Source of the DNA: CATQHD01 sp965243165
GTDB lineage: Bacteria; Actinomycetota; Acidimicrobiia; Spongiisociales; Spongiisociaceae
NCBI GenBank assembly: GCA_965243165.1
Contig: OZ251535.1
Location: 1,488,001-1,552,000 of the forward strand
Direction of reading: 5' to 3'
Length of the DNA: 64,000 nt
The translations under genes were made by a program, and so were the position numbers. A model generated the notes under the pieces. That model was not told the DNA's origin. It was given only the letters and a program-made list of their open reading frames with translations, and did no database searches. Shown in pieces: positions 1 to 8,189 of this stretch; position 1 is the first letter of the stretch; each line of letters begins with the position of its first letter.

Positions 1-1
1 C

Positions 2-1822
2 AACCCCTACCTCATTGTAGATACAGGATTCTTTGACGGCCATTTTAAACAGCGATTGTTAGCAGCACTGTCAGAACGGGGCTCGCTGCACTGCCAGATG
101 GATGGGCTGCTGATACACGGAGAAAATTTTCAGGCTATTAACCTATTGAAAGCACAATACAACTCACAGATCAAGGCAGTCTATATTGATCCCCCATTCA
201 ATACCAATGCCTCCGCAATCTTGTACAAGAATGGCTATAAGGATTCCTCGTGGATGTCGTTGATGAAAAACCGACTCTCGCTTGTGCAGTTCCTGTTGCA
301 ACAAAGCGGCATTATTTGTGTTGCTATTGACGATACAGAAATATCAGTTTTAAGATCTATCATGGCCGGAATATATTCGACCGAGATGGGTGTTGCCGTC
401 GTTTGCTCAAATCCACGGGGCAGGAAGACCCGCGGCCGCTTGGCTCCAGCACATGAGTATGCCTTGTTCTACTCTAAAGATGAAGACGCTGTGCTTGCGG
501 CACTTCCTAAAACAGATAAAGGCCGCAATAGCAGCTATCCATATGAAGATAGAAAAGGCTTTTTTACATGGATGAGCCTTGTACGTACCGGTACCAATTC
601 CTTGAGGCAAGATAGACCTAAGCTCTACTATCCTATCTTCGTTAGCGAAACCGACGAGATGCGTATTCCTGAAATGGAATGGAATGAATCAACGAGAGTT
701 TGGGATATTCTTGAGGAGAAATATCCAGATGAATATGAAGTATATCCTACTAGATCGAACGGGGATGATATTATAGAAGGTAACTGGCATCGTGGGCATA
801 CTAAGATTGTTGATGCTCCCGAAGAATACCGTGTTCATAGGACTAGGAAGGGCGAGATAAGAATTCAATTCAAGGCACGCATGGATGAAGAATCTCCACC
901 GGTTACTTGGTGGGGTAATTCTAAGTACGATTCAGGAAATGGGACTAAGAGGTTGACTGCAATGTTTGGAAGTAAGGTTTTTGACTTTCCCAAATCTGTT
1001 GATTTGGTCAAAGATTGCATTGTTACTTCATCAGCAGGCGACCCCGAGGCGTTGATAATGGATTTCTTTGGTGGATCGGGTACTACAGGCCACGCCGTTG
1101 TTGATATAAATCGGGCGACTAATACAAGGTTGAAATATATATTGGTTGAAGTAGGAGATCATTTTTCTAAGGTCCTTTTGCCAAGAATCAAAAAGATAAT
1201 ATACTCATCGAATTGGAAAAACGGTAAGCCAGTTTCACGACAAGGTATGACGACAGTCTTCAAGCGTGTGAGATTAGAGTCTTACGAAGACACTCTTGAT
1301 AGCCTTGAAGTCGGTTCGCCTTCTAAAGATATGAGAACTCTATTGAGGGAAAATGCAAAGATGAACGAAGATTATACGTTGAAGTATTTATTGAGTTCAG
1401 AGATATCAAACGGCACCCTTTTAAAGGTGGAAGAATTTTTGGATCCATATCAATATAGTATTGATGTTGTTGAGAATGGAGAACGTAGTAAGTCATTTGT
1501 CGATCTACCGGAAACCTTCAATTTTCTAATCGGCCTCAATGTTGAATCTTATCAACGAGTTGACGATATACTGGTCATTGCAGGTACCAGATCTACAGGT
1601 GAAAGGTGCCTTGTCCTCTGGCGCAACCTCAATGATATTGGTTACTCGGAGTTAGAAAATTGGTTCGATTCCAATAGAAATGACTTGGCTAAAGATATAG
1701 ATGTGATATATGTCAACGGAGATCATACACTGAATGCTATTCGGGGACCGGGTGAATCTTGGAGGGCAGAGAGCATCGAGCCTATCTTCAAGGACTTGAT
1801 GTTCGATGGCAGTGAGGTATAG
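2..1822 (+). CDS. mod: Type III restriction-modification DNA methyltransferase (Mod), 5' end outside window
   Basis: Adenine-specific DNA methyltransferase that marks and helps recognise sites for the downstream Res protein. The reading frame is open from the left edge of the window, so the N-terminus is missing; a TTG at 56 is not a credible start because coding sequence typical of the family (LIVDTGFFDGHF) precedes it. Visible motifs are the catalytic DPPFNT (motif IV) near the N-terminal side and the SAM-binding FGGSGTTGHAVV (motif I) around 1069-1104, an order typical of beta-class methyltransferases; the stretch between and after them would hold target recognition. The gene is AT-rich with codon use unlike the rest of the window, which suggests horizontal acquisition. 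It is followed immediately by res. The family call is firm; the recognition site cannot be read from sequence. Confidence 0.88.
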   Translation, partial: NPYLIVDTGFFDGHFKQRLLAALSERGSLHCQMDGLLIHGENFQAINLLKAQYNSQIKAVYIDPPFNTNASAILYKNGYKDSSWMSLMKNRLSLVQFLLQQSGIICVAIDDTEISVLRSIMAGIYSTEMGVAVVCSNPRGRKTRGRLAPAHEYALFYSKDEDAVLAALPKTDKGRNSSYPYEDRKGFFTWMSLVRTGTNSLRQDRPKLYYPIFVSETDEMRIPEMEWNESTRVWDILEEKYPDEYEVYPTRSNGDDIIEGNWHRGHTKIVDAPEEYRVHRTRKGEIRIQFKARMDEESPPVTWWGNSKYDSGNGTKRLTAMFGSKVFDFPKSVDLVKDCIVTSSAGDPEALIMDFFGGSGTTGHAVVDINRATNTRLKYILVEVGDHFSKVLLPRIKKIIYSSNWKNGKPVSRQGMTTVFKRVRLESYEDTLDSLEVGSPSKDMRTLLRENAKMNEDYTLKYLLSSEISNGTLLKVEEFLDPYQYSIDVVENGERSKSFVDLPETFNFLIGLNVESYQRVDDILVIAGTRSTGERCLVLWRNLNDIGYSELENWFDSNRNDLAKDIDVIYVNGDHTLNAIRGPGESWRAESIEPIFKDLMFDGSEV

Positions 1823-1823
1823 A

Positions 1824-4800
1824 ATGGCAGTTCTGCAAAACCGCCTAGTCTTGCAACACTTCATGTGTCGAGAGTTTGGCTATGAGAGCATTGATAAGAT
1901 GCTGGATCGGTTGCGCAGTGATGGTCATTCCTCTGAGATGAATCCGAACGGCGGTGAGAGCGGGTACGCCAGGGCATTGTTCCCGGATGGCCGCATCCAA
2001 TTCTCTGAGTACGATTCCAATATAGTCGAGCACAGCAGCAGGTTGCGTATGACAGGCGCTCACGGAAGAACCTGGAAGCCCCATCAGTATCTGGCCTTGC
2101 TGTTCACCGAGCGCTACTTGTACCGTTACTTTGATGATATCGACCAGCTGTGTGATGATCTCAATCGAACGAAGCGAAGCAAGCAATGGTTTTTCACTTT
2201 GCCGGACTATGAAAGGGAACATTTACATACCATTGCTTTCCAGAGCGCGACAGGATCGGGAAAGACTCTTCTGATGCATGCAAATATTTTACAATACCTG
2301 CACTACATGAAACGGGCCGGTGGGACCCTCAATAACATTATCCTGTTGACACCCAACGAACAAATGTCGGCCCAGCACTTGCGCGACTTACAGGATAATA
2401 ATCTGGAGGCAAGGGTTTTCAATAGTGAAGCGCCGTCGAGTTTGCTGTTGACTGTTGAGATTCTCGACCTCAACAAGCTGGCAAAGAAAAAGGGTATAAA
2501 ACGGGTGGCCGTTTCAGATTTCGGCGATGACAATTTGGTTTTAGTGGATGAAGGACATCTAGGGGCATCAGGTAAAATATGGCGGGAGCGCCGTCAGGAA
2601 TTATCAAGCGGAGGATTCACTTTTGAGTACTCAGCAACCTTCAATCAGGTTGTCAACAAACACAAGAAAGACAGGTCCCTGCGCAACGCTTACAGCAAAT
2701 CTTTGATCTTTGACTATGCGTATCGTCGTTTTTACGAAGATGGATATGGTAAGGACTTTACTATCCTCAATCTTCCGGGTGGAGCCCAAGACGAAAATAG
2801 TGATATTTACTTACTGGGTTGCCTATTGTCCTTTTATCAGCAACACCGAATATGGCGGGATCTGCGTCATCTGTGGAGTGAGTTCCATCCAGCCAAGCCT
2901 CTCTGGGTGTTGCTTGGTAAGACAGTAACAGCGGGCTCCAGCAAGGCCGACAAGGCTACCCAATCTGATGTTACACAGATCATAAGGTTTCTCGGCTGGA
3001 TTCTATCAGATCGGGTGGGAGTGCAATCGATGATCCGTCTTCTGATAAACGGAGAGTCAGGTTTGCTCAATCAGGTTGGAAATGATTTTTTCGCAGAACG
3101 CTTTGCTTACCTGTCGGAAGGCGCCAGTGAAGATATCTACGATGATATGTGTAGTTCCGTCTTTTACGGTTCAGGAAGGTTGAAGGTTTCCTATCTGACT
3201 ACTGGTGAGGGAGAGCTTCACCTAAAGGTTGCCGACGGCGAACCATTTGGCGTCATCAACATTGGTGATTCCGCCAAGCTGTATAAATTGCTGTCCGAAA
3301 GCGGCAGCCCCCATATTGATATCGAGAGAGAAATGGGATTTGTACCCAAGTTATTTGCAGATGTAGACCGCCCGGACTCTACCGTGAATGTCGTGATCGG
3401 CGCTCGTAGATTTATAGCCGGTTGGAACTCTTGGCGTGTAAGCACGATGGGGTTGATGCATGTAGGCGTCGGAGAGGGCCCAGAGATTGTTCAGATGTTT
3501 GGGCGCGGCGTAAGATTGAAAGGCTGGAATATGAGCCTAAAACGTCATCGAGCAATCGGCGTTGACGCACCTCCTGACAGTGATAAATTGGTTGAATTAG
3601 AAAAACTATATATATTTGGGTTGCGTTCCAGTTATATTCAGACATTCCGCGAATTACTAGAAAAAGAAGGAGTGATTTCAGAGCAGGAGGTATTTCATTT
3701 GCCTGTTACTTGGAATATACCCCAGGATACCAATCTCAAGACAATTCGTATAAAAGACAATCAAAAGTTCGAGATGTCAGCAGAGCGTCCGGAACTTCCA
3801 GATCCTGAAGATCATGAACGTCCAATTGTAGTTATGAATTTGTATTCAATTTTGCAATCGTTGGAATCTAAAAGTAATACGAGTGACAGTGATTCTTATA
3901 TAGAGACTTTTTCGCTCAAGAAATATGTTCCGTTTTTCAGCACCGCGCGTATTTATCATCAAGTATTGAATTGTAAACGACAAAACGGTTGGCACAATTT
4001 ACAGGTTAAGCCGTCAACAATAAGGCATCTGATCAGCAGAGATGATTGGTATGAATTGTACTTACCTCCAGACCGTAAAGATGTAACCAGTTTCCAACAA
4101 GTCCTAGATTTGGAGGGGATCCTTGTTGACCTTATAGCCGGATATGCTGGAAAGTATTGGCGCAGGCAAAGGCGGAAATGGGAGCACGATCAGATGGAAG
4201 TGATCGAGCTGGGCGAGGATGATCTCAACAAGCCTTCCGTTTATGAGATACATGTTGAAGCTATCAAAGATGAACTCATCCGAGAAGCTGCTGAGTTGGC
4301 AACGGCTATAGAAGAAGGCCGATTTGATGATATGAGAACGTGGTTTGGTAAACTAAAAATCGGTGTCATTTCGGTTAAATATCATGTCTATCAACCATTG
4401 TTGTACGCTAGAGGTGATTCAATTGTAACCGTTCGCCCACTGCCACTGGACCGCTATGAGAAATCATTGGTCGAGGCGGTTGAACGGTTGGCAGACAAGG
4501 GCGATCCTTTGTTGAACAACTTAGAATTGTTTCTCATTCGTAATACGGCAGGTCATGGCGGAATTTCCTTTTTCAATGATTTTTCTTACTTCCCGGACTT
4601 TGCCATATGGCTGAAGGATGATGATCTGCAACATATTCTGTTCTTAGACCCCAAAGGATTGGGCATACTAGACAGCAGGGCGCGCAGTAAAATAAAATTA
4701 CATCAAGAAATATCTGTGACCGAAGATCGGATACGAAATATTGATCCAAGTCTAAGATTACATGCCTACATTGTTTCCGTAACTGATGCATCTGAAATTG

Positions 4801-4904
4801 ATAACGGTATCCGTTCCGCGAGAGAATGGAATCGGGATGGTGTGTATTTCTTCAACCATACAGATTACTTGAGAGATATCATTAAACACGCTCTCTCTTC
4901 ATAA
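1824..4904 (+). CDS. res: Type III restriction enzyme Res subunit (DEAD/DEAH helicase-nuclease)
   Basis: ATP-dependent translocase and endonuclease subunit of the type III system, 1026 residues. Walker A ATGSGKT lies near residues 142-148, the Walker B/DEAH-like VDEGH near 241-245, and helicase motif VI-like GRGVRLKG near 560. A C-terminal PD-(D/E)XK nuclease is suggested by PDFAIWL near 924 followed by DPK near 942. I chose ATG 1824 rather than the in-frame ATG 1806 because GAGGT at 1814-1818 is a well-spaced ribosome-binding site and 1824 starts just after the mod stop codon (1820-1822). It forms an operon with mod. Like mod it is AT-rich against GC-rich neighbours. No frameshift is visible, so the pair may be active. 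Some helicase-methylase phage-defence systems look similar, but the PD-ExK end favours type III Res. Confidence 0.87.
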   Translation: MAVLQNRLVLQHFMCREFGYESIDKMLDRLRSDGHSSEMNPNGGESGYARALFPDGRIQFSEYDSNIVEHSSRLRMTGAHGRTWKPHQYLALLFTERYLYRYFDDIDQLCDDLNRTKRSKQWFFTLPDYEREHLHTIAFQSATGSGKTLLMHANILQYLHYMKRAGGTLNNIILLTPNEQMSAQHLRDLQDNNLEARVFNSEAPSSLLLTVEILDLNKLAKKKGIKRVAVSDFGDDNLVLVDEGHLGASGKIWRERRQELSSGGFTFEYSATFNQVVNKHKKDRSLRNAYSKSLIFDYAYRRFYEDGYGKDFTILNLPGGAQDENSDIYLLGCLLSFYQQHRIWRDLRHLWSEFHPAKPLWVLLGKTVTAGSSKADKATQSDVTQIIRFLGWILSDRVGVQSMIRLLINGESGLLNQVGNDFFAERFAYLSEGASEDIYDDMCSSVFYGSGRLKVSYLTTGEGELHLKVADGEPFGVINIGDSAKLYKLLSESGSPHIDIEREMGFVPKLFADVDRPDSTVNVVIGARRFIAGWNSWRVSTMGLMHVGVGEGPEIVQMFGRGVRLKGWNMSLKRHRAIGVDAPPDSDKLVELEKLYIFGLRSSYIQTFRELLEKEGVISEQEVFHLPVTWNIPQDTNLKTIRIKDNQKFEMSAERPELPDPEDHERPIVVMNLYSILQSLESKSNTSDSDSYIETFSLKKYVPFFSTARIYHQVLNCKRQNGWHNLQVKPSTIRHLISRDDWYELYLPPDRKDVTSFQQVLDLEGILVDLIAGYAGKYWRRQRRKWEHDQMEVIELGEDDLNKPSVYEIHVEAIKDELIREAAELATAIEEGRFDDMRTWFGKLKIGVISVKYHVYQPLLYARGDSIVTVRPLPLDRYEKSLVEAVERLADKGDPLLNNLELFLIRNTAGHGGISFFNDFSYFPDFAIWLKDDDLQHILFLDPKGLGILDSRARSKIKLHQEISVTEDRIRNIDPSLRLHAYIVSVTDASEIDNGIRSAREWNRDGVYFFNHTDYLRDIIKHALSS

Positions 4905-5511
4905 ATTTGAGGCTATAAAGCCTTACATGAAGGGTGGGATACTGACACTGCTCAGAACGATGCGCAAAGATGAACATCGGGCCTGTAGATCGGGCGCGCC
5001 CGGAACTCAGCAGCAGCTCGGCGGTGGGCGGGTCGATCTCGCTGCTGTGCTCGATGATGGTCAAACCCCCTGCCTTGGCTGCCTTCCGCGCCGGGGCGCC
5101 GCCCTTCAAGAAGCTTTGGGCGCCGAGTTCAGCGAGTACTGCGCCGCGTCGAGGGCCTGGAAGCTGAAGGCCTGACAGCGGAGCGTCAGCGACTGGGAAC
5201 GTGACCGTTGCCCCCAGAGCCGTCTGACTCCCTTTCGACTCCGGAGGGGAGGCCGTCCGCCCCGCTGCCGAGTATGTCCCTGGATTTTTTGTCACCCCCC
5301 TGCACAGGCCTTACCCAGGCCGCACCGATATCGGATACTGACAGGGCTGCCAACACCTCCGGATCCGGCGGCGCCGCAGACCGAGGCGGGAGTCACTTTC
5401 AGAAGGCGGCCCGGCAGGGGTATGACCGGGCGCGACCGGAACTCAGACGGCGGCGGGCGGGGCGGGGGTCGACAGCTCGAGTGCGCATCCGTCAACCGGA
5501 AGGACAGGTCA
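4905..5511. other. Gene-poor junction between R-M island and SLH gene
   Basis: No intact gene is seen. Base composition switches from AT-rich to GC-rich within about 100 bp after the res stop, marking the right boundary of the island. The only recognisable content is a short minus-strand amidohydrolase remnant (listed separately). I saw no tRNA, integrase or attachment-site duplication here. Confidence 0.6.
4996..5106 (-). pseudogene. Amidohydrolase fragment (remnant, similar to the gene at 6868-8100)
   Basis: The minus-strand translation contains IEHSSEIDPPTAELLL, which matches VEHCSELDPPTAELLL in the intact amidohydrolase 2 kb away. The DNA is alike too: 5008-5090 aligns with about 7324-7402 with only scattered differences. 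Nothing on either side resembles the rest of that enzyme and no start or complete domain is present, so this is a decayed fragment of a paralogue or a partial duplication. The frame stays open around it by chance of high GC. Confidence 0.7.
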
Positions 5512-6237
5512 ATGAAACACAACACAAGCATCGCCGTCTTGGCCGCCGGCCTGCTGACCACAGCGGGAGTGGGAGCCGCAGGAGGGTGGTTCACCGACGT
5601 CTCCGACGACCACCGGCGCGTTGCCGCCATCCGATACGCCCGAGCGGAAGGGCTGTTCCAGGGGTTCCCCGACGGACGGTTCGCTCCAGACGAAGAGCTG
5701 TCAGAAGGGCAGTTCATCGAAGTGGCGGAACGCCTGTACGACCGGTACGACGTTTGGACGCGGGCGGAGTGGGCGCAGGTTCTATACGCAGGCGTCCCCG
5801 GACTGACCGCCGACTCCGGCGGCCGGCCGCCGGCGGGAACAGACCAGGAAACCGCATCGGAGAGGGCGCCGGCGGTGGACGCGGCTTTGTGCGGCTGGCC
5901 CCTCGGCGCGGCCGAACCAATGCTCCCCCTGCCCAGCAGCGGTGAGTTTCAGTTCCGTTTTCCTATCACCCCCTGCGCGCCGCCGGTGACCTACCGGATA
6001 GAGTTCATCGGTCAGACACTCGAGCTCGCCTACCCATCCGACCACTCCGAACAGGTCTACACCCCGGCGCTGACCTGGGCGTTGTATAGCCATGTGGTCT
6101 CCAAGCCGTTGAAAGTAACCGAGCTGCGGCCCGGCGGTCCGGTAGAAGGGAAGGTGCTGGGAAGGGTGGAACTGCCGGGGCGGGTAGTGAGGGAGCGCAC
6201 CCCCAGCACCCCGGCCGCCGCCATCTCCAACGGCTGA
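5512..6237 (+). CDS. Exported protein with an N-terminal S-layer-homology domain
   Basis: A 241-residue protein. Residues 1-23 form a signal peptide (MKHNTSIAVLAAGLL followed by a small-residue cleavage region). It is followed by one SLH domain: WFTDVSDDHRRVAAIRYA, then GLFQGFPDGRFAPDEELS, about residues 25-90, which would bind secondary cell-wall polymer. The remaining ~150 residues contain a possible beta-rich segment with two cysteines (ALCGWPLG and ITPCAPPV) and no family I recognise. ATG 5512 is preferred over in-frame upstream starts because it opens the signal peptide and has GGAAGG a few bases upstream. It stands alone; dispersed repeats begin about 70 bp downstream. Function beyond surface attachment is unknown. 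Confidence 0.7.
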   Translation: MKHNTSIAVLAAGLLTTAGVGAAGGWFTDVSDDHRRVAAIRYARAEGLFQGFPDGRFAPDEELSEGQFIEVAERLYDRYDVWTRAEWAQVLYAGVPGLTADSGGRPPAGTDQETASERAPAVDAALCGWPLGAAEPMLPLPSSGEFQFRFPITPCAPPVTYRIEFIGQTLELAYPSDHSEQVYTPALTWALYSHVVSKPLKVTELRPGGPVEGKVLGRVELPGRVVRERTPSTPAAAISNG

Positions 6238-6307
6238 TGTACTTCCCCTGGACGTTGTAGACAGTTGGACGGCAGAGGGGCAGCATCGGCGCGGATTTCG
6301 GCTTAGA

Positions 6308-6424
6308 AGACCAGCGGATAGGGCTGACCAGGTTGTTTGGATGCGTTGGCCTCACGGCGAAACCCTTGGCAGAAAACCCGCCGACCAGCAAACTCTATAT
6401 CCCCCTCTGCCTATCAGCTCGTCT
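6308..6424 (+). repeat. Inverted-repeat element C, copy 1
   Basis: About 115 bp. It begins with GACCAGCGGATAGG and ends with CCTATCAGCTCGTC, which are near-perfect inverted repeats of each other. Similar copies lie at 6751-6865 (same orientation) and 63626-63735 (opposite orientation), all sharing the internal block ACCAGGTTGTTYGG-TGCGT. The size and terminal inverted repeats are MITE-like; no coding capacity. Confidence 0.75.
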
Positions 6425-6425
6425 C

Positions 6426-6684
6426 TCGAATTGAAACCAAGCCCGCGCAACACATTCGTTTTTCGCGTTCTCCGCCCCCCGCCCCGGCTTCGCCGGGCCC
6501 CGCCCCCGCCGCCTCCGAACCACCGTTTTCAGACCCAGAGGGCGTGTTGGGGGCCCTCTGCGCCCGATCCGTCTCAGCACAGCCAGGTCGGCCGCCTTGC
6601 CCTTGGAGCCTCGGCTCTGGGCGGGGCGGCCTCTGTATGACCGCAGCATCCGGATCGGCTGCGGTTTATGTACCGCCCCAAGGT
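6426..6684 (+). repeat. Dispersed GC-rich element B, copy 1
   Basis: About 260 bp, matched over nearly its whole length by 63748-64000 at the other end of the window. Conserved pieces include GAAACCAAGCCCG near the left end, CCCCGGCTTCGCCGGG (a hairpin) in the middle and GACCGCAGCATCCGGA with ACCGCCCCAAGG at the right end. A second stem can be drawn between GGCCGCC and GGCGGCC at about 6588-6632. Open frames over it are not conserved between copies, so it is more likely a repeat or structured RNA than a gene. Confidence 0.7.
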
Positions 6685-6750
6685 ATCAGGGGGGTGTGAC
6701 AGGTTTCGGCGGCCGGATGGAAGATCGGCCTCCGCCAGCCCTGGTTAGGG

Positions 6751-6865
6751 GACGAGCGGATATGGACCGACCAGGTTGTTCGGGTGCGTGTCCTGGCGGT
6801 GAAACCCCGGCGGGCAACCGCCGTCTGCCGACAACTTCTATCCTCCTCCGCCTATCCGCTCGCCG
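6751..6865 (+). repeat. Inverted-repeat element C, copy 2
   Basis: Begins GACGAGCGGATATGG and ends CCTATCCGCTCG, inverted repeats of each other, with the same internal ACCAGGTTGTTCGG block as copy 1. It ends 2 bp from the stop codon of the amidohydrolase gene, so it would be transcribed as that gene's 3' end and could act as a terminator-like hairpin. Confidence 0.72.
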
Positions 6866-6867
6866 TC

Positions 6868-8100
6868 CTACCCCTCTCCCTGGTCTTTTACCAGCCGGCC
6901 TGCTTTCCACACCGCCGTTATCTGGTTGGGGCCGCCCAGCACTCTTATGTCGGCCAGCGGGTCGGAGGCCGCCGTTATCACATCGGCGTCGTAGCCCTCG
7001 GCCAGCAGGCCGGAGCGGGGGGCGCGGCCTCCCAGGGTGAGGGGGCCGTTGGCGGTGGCGGCTTCTATCGCCTGCAGGGGGGTCATGCCCGCCTCGACCA
7101 AGGCGGCCAGCTCCAGCCCGTTGGTTCCCCACAGATCGCCGCTGACCATGATGTCGGCGCCGGCGGCGATGGGAATGCCGGACGACACCGCCAGCTCCAT
7201 GGCGGCTTTGTGGGTGCGGGCCACCTTGTCCTGCGCTTCCCAGGCCCAGTCGGGGATGCGGCCCCGGAGGGAAGCCAGATACTCGACCGCGAAGCGGGTG
7301 GGCACCACCATGACCCCCTTCTCCAGCAGCAGCTCGGCGGTGGGCGGGTCGAGTTCGCTGCAGTGCTCGACGGTGGTCACCCCCGCCTTGGCCGCCGCCG
7401 CCGTTCCCGCCAGCCCGTGGCAGTGGGCGGCCACCGCCAGCTCGGCCATGGAAGCCTCCTCCACCACGGCCCGCAGCTCCTCGTCGTTGAACTGCCGGTG
7501 GCCGGGGTGGTCGAAGCGGCTCATCGTGCCGCCGGTGGCGTTGACCTTGATCACCTTGGCCCCCGCCCTGATCTGGCGGCGCACCGCCTTCACACATTCA
7601 TCCACTCCGTCGCACACCGCCACCCAGCCGGTTCCCGAAGCGGCTAGGTCGTCCCGCCAGGATTCGGGCATCCAGTGGATGTCGCTGTGCCCTCCGGTCG
7701 GACCCAGGGCCGCCCCCGCCCCGTAGATGTTCGGGCCGTCCAGGGTTCCCTCTTCCACCAGCCGGCCCAGATACACGCCGAGGCCCCCCAGCTCGCGGGT
7801 GCTGGTGAAGCCGGCCATCAGCAGGTCGCGGGCGTCGCGGGCCGCCCTCACCGCCCGCATCGGCAGGGGGGATGTGGCCAGCCCGGTCAGGTCGGGGGTC
7901 TCGATGCCGAAGAAATGCGAATGGCAGTCCCACATGCCGGGCATCACCGCCGGCGCCCGGCGGGTCTCGGCTTCCGGGGTGTCCGGCGCCCCCGCCCGCG
8001 GGCCGGCGTAGGCGATCACCCCGCCGTCCATCACTACGCATCCGTCGGCCACCGGCGCCCCGCGCCCTGGAATCAGGAGATCGGCCTCTATGCGTATCAT
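6868..8100 (-). CDS. Metal-dependent amidohydrolase (imidazolonepropionase/prolidase-like)
   Basis: A 410-residue cytoplasmic hydrolase of the amidohydrolase superfamily, which cuts C-N or related bonds using one or two metal ions held by a TIM barrel. Visible metal-site features are MWDCHSHFFG (HxH) near residue 58, KVIKVNATGG (candidate carboxylated or bridging Lys) in the middle, AAHCHG and VEHCSE (the two later histidines), and GIPIAAGADI (final Asp). The length is normal for the family. It lies downstream of, and on the same strand as, the glutamine-synthetase-like gene with an 89 bp gap. Substrate unknown; a cyclic amide or dipeptide is typical of close families. A decayed partial copy lies at 4996-5106. 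Confidence 0.82.
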   Translation of the reverse strand: MIRIEADLLIPGRGAPVADGCVVMDGGVIAYAGPRAGAPDTPEAETRRAPAVMPGMWDCHSHFFGIETPDLTGLATSPLPMRAVRAARDARDLLMAGFTSTRELGGLGVYLGRLVEEGTLDGPNIYGAGAALGPTGGHSDIHWMPESWRDDLAASGTGWVAVCDGVDECVKAVRRQIRAGAKVIKVNATGGTMSRFDHPGHRQFNDEELRAVVEEASMAELAVAAHCHGLAGTAAAAKAGVTTVEHCSELDPPTAELLLEKGVMVVPTRFAVEYLASLRGRIPDWAWEAQDKVARTHKAAMELAVSSGIPIAAGADIMVSGDLWGTNGLELAALVEAGMTPLQAIEAATANGPLTLGGRAPRSGLLAEGYDADVITAASDPLADIRVLGGPNQITAVWKAGRLVKDQGEG

Positions 8101-8189
8101 CCGCCCGGCATCTTATCGACCGGCGCCGACTCGAGCGCCCTCTCGAGTCGCGCTGAGCGGCCCGGCGGGCGCCCCCCCCGTTCAGATTC

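Noticed and set aside
6395..6649. Minus-strand ORF in element B that looks similar in both copies (RGSKGKAADLAV...)
   Set aside because: The two copies lose frame relative to each other partway through, as expected for a non-coding repeat.
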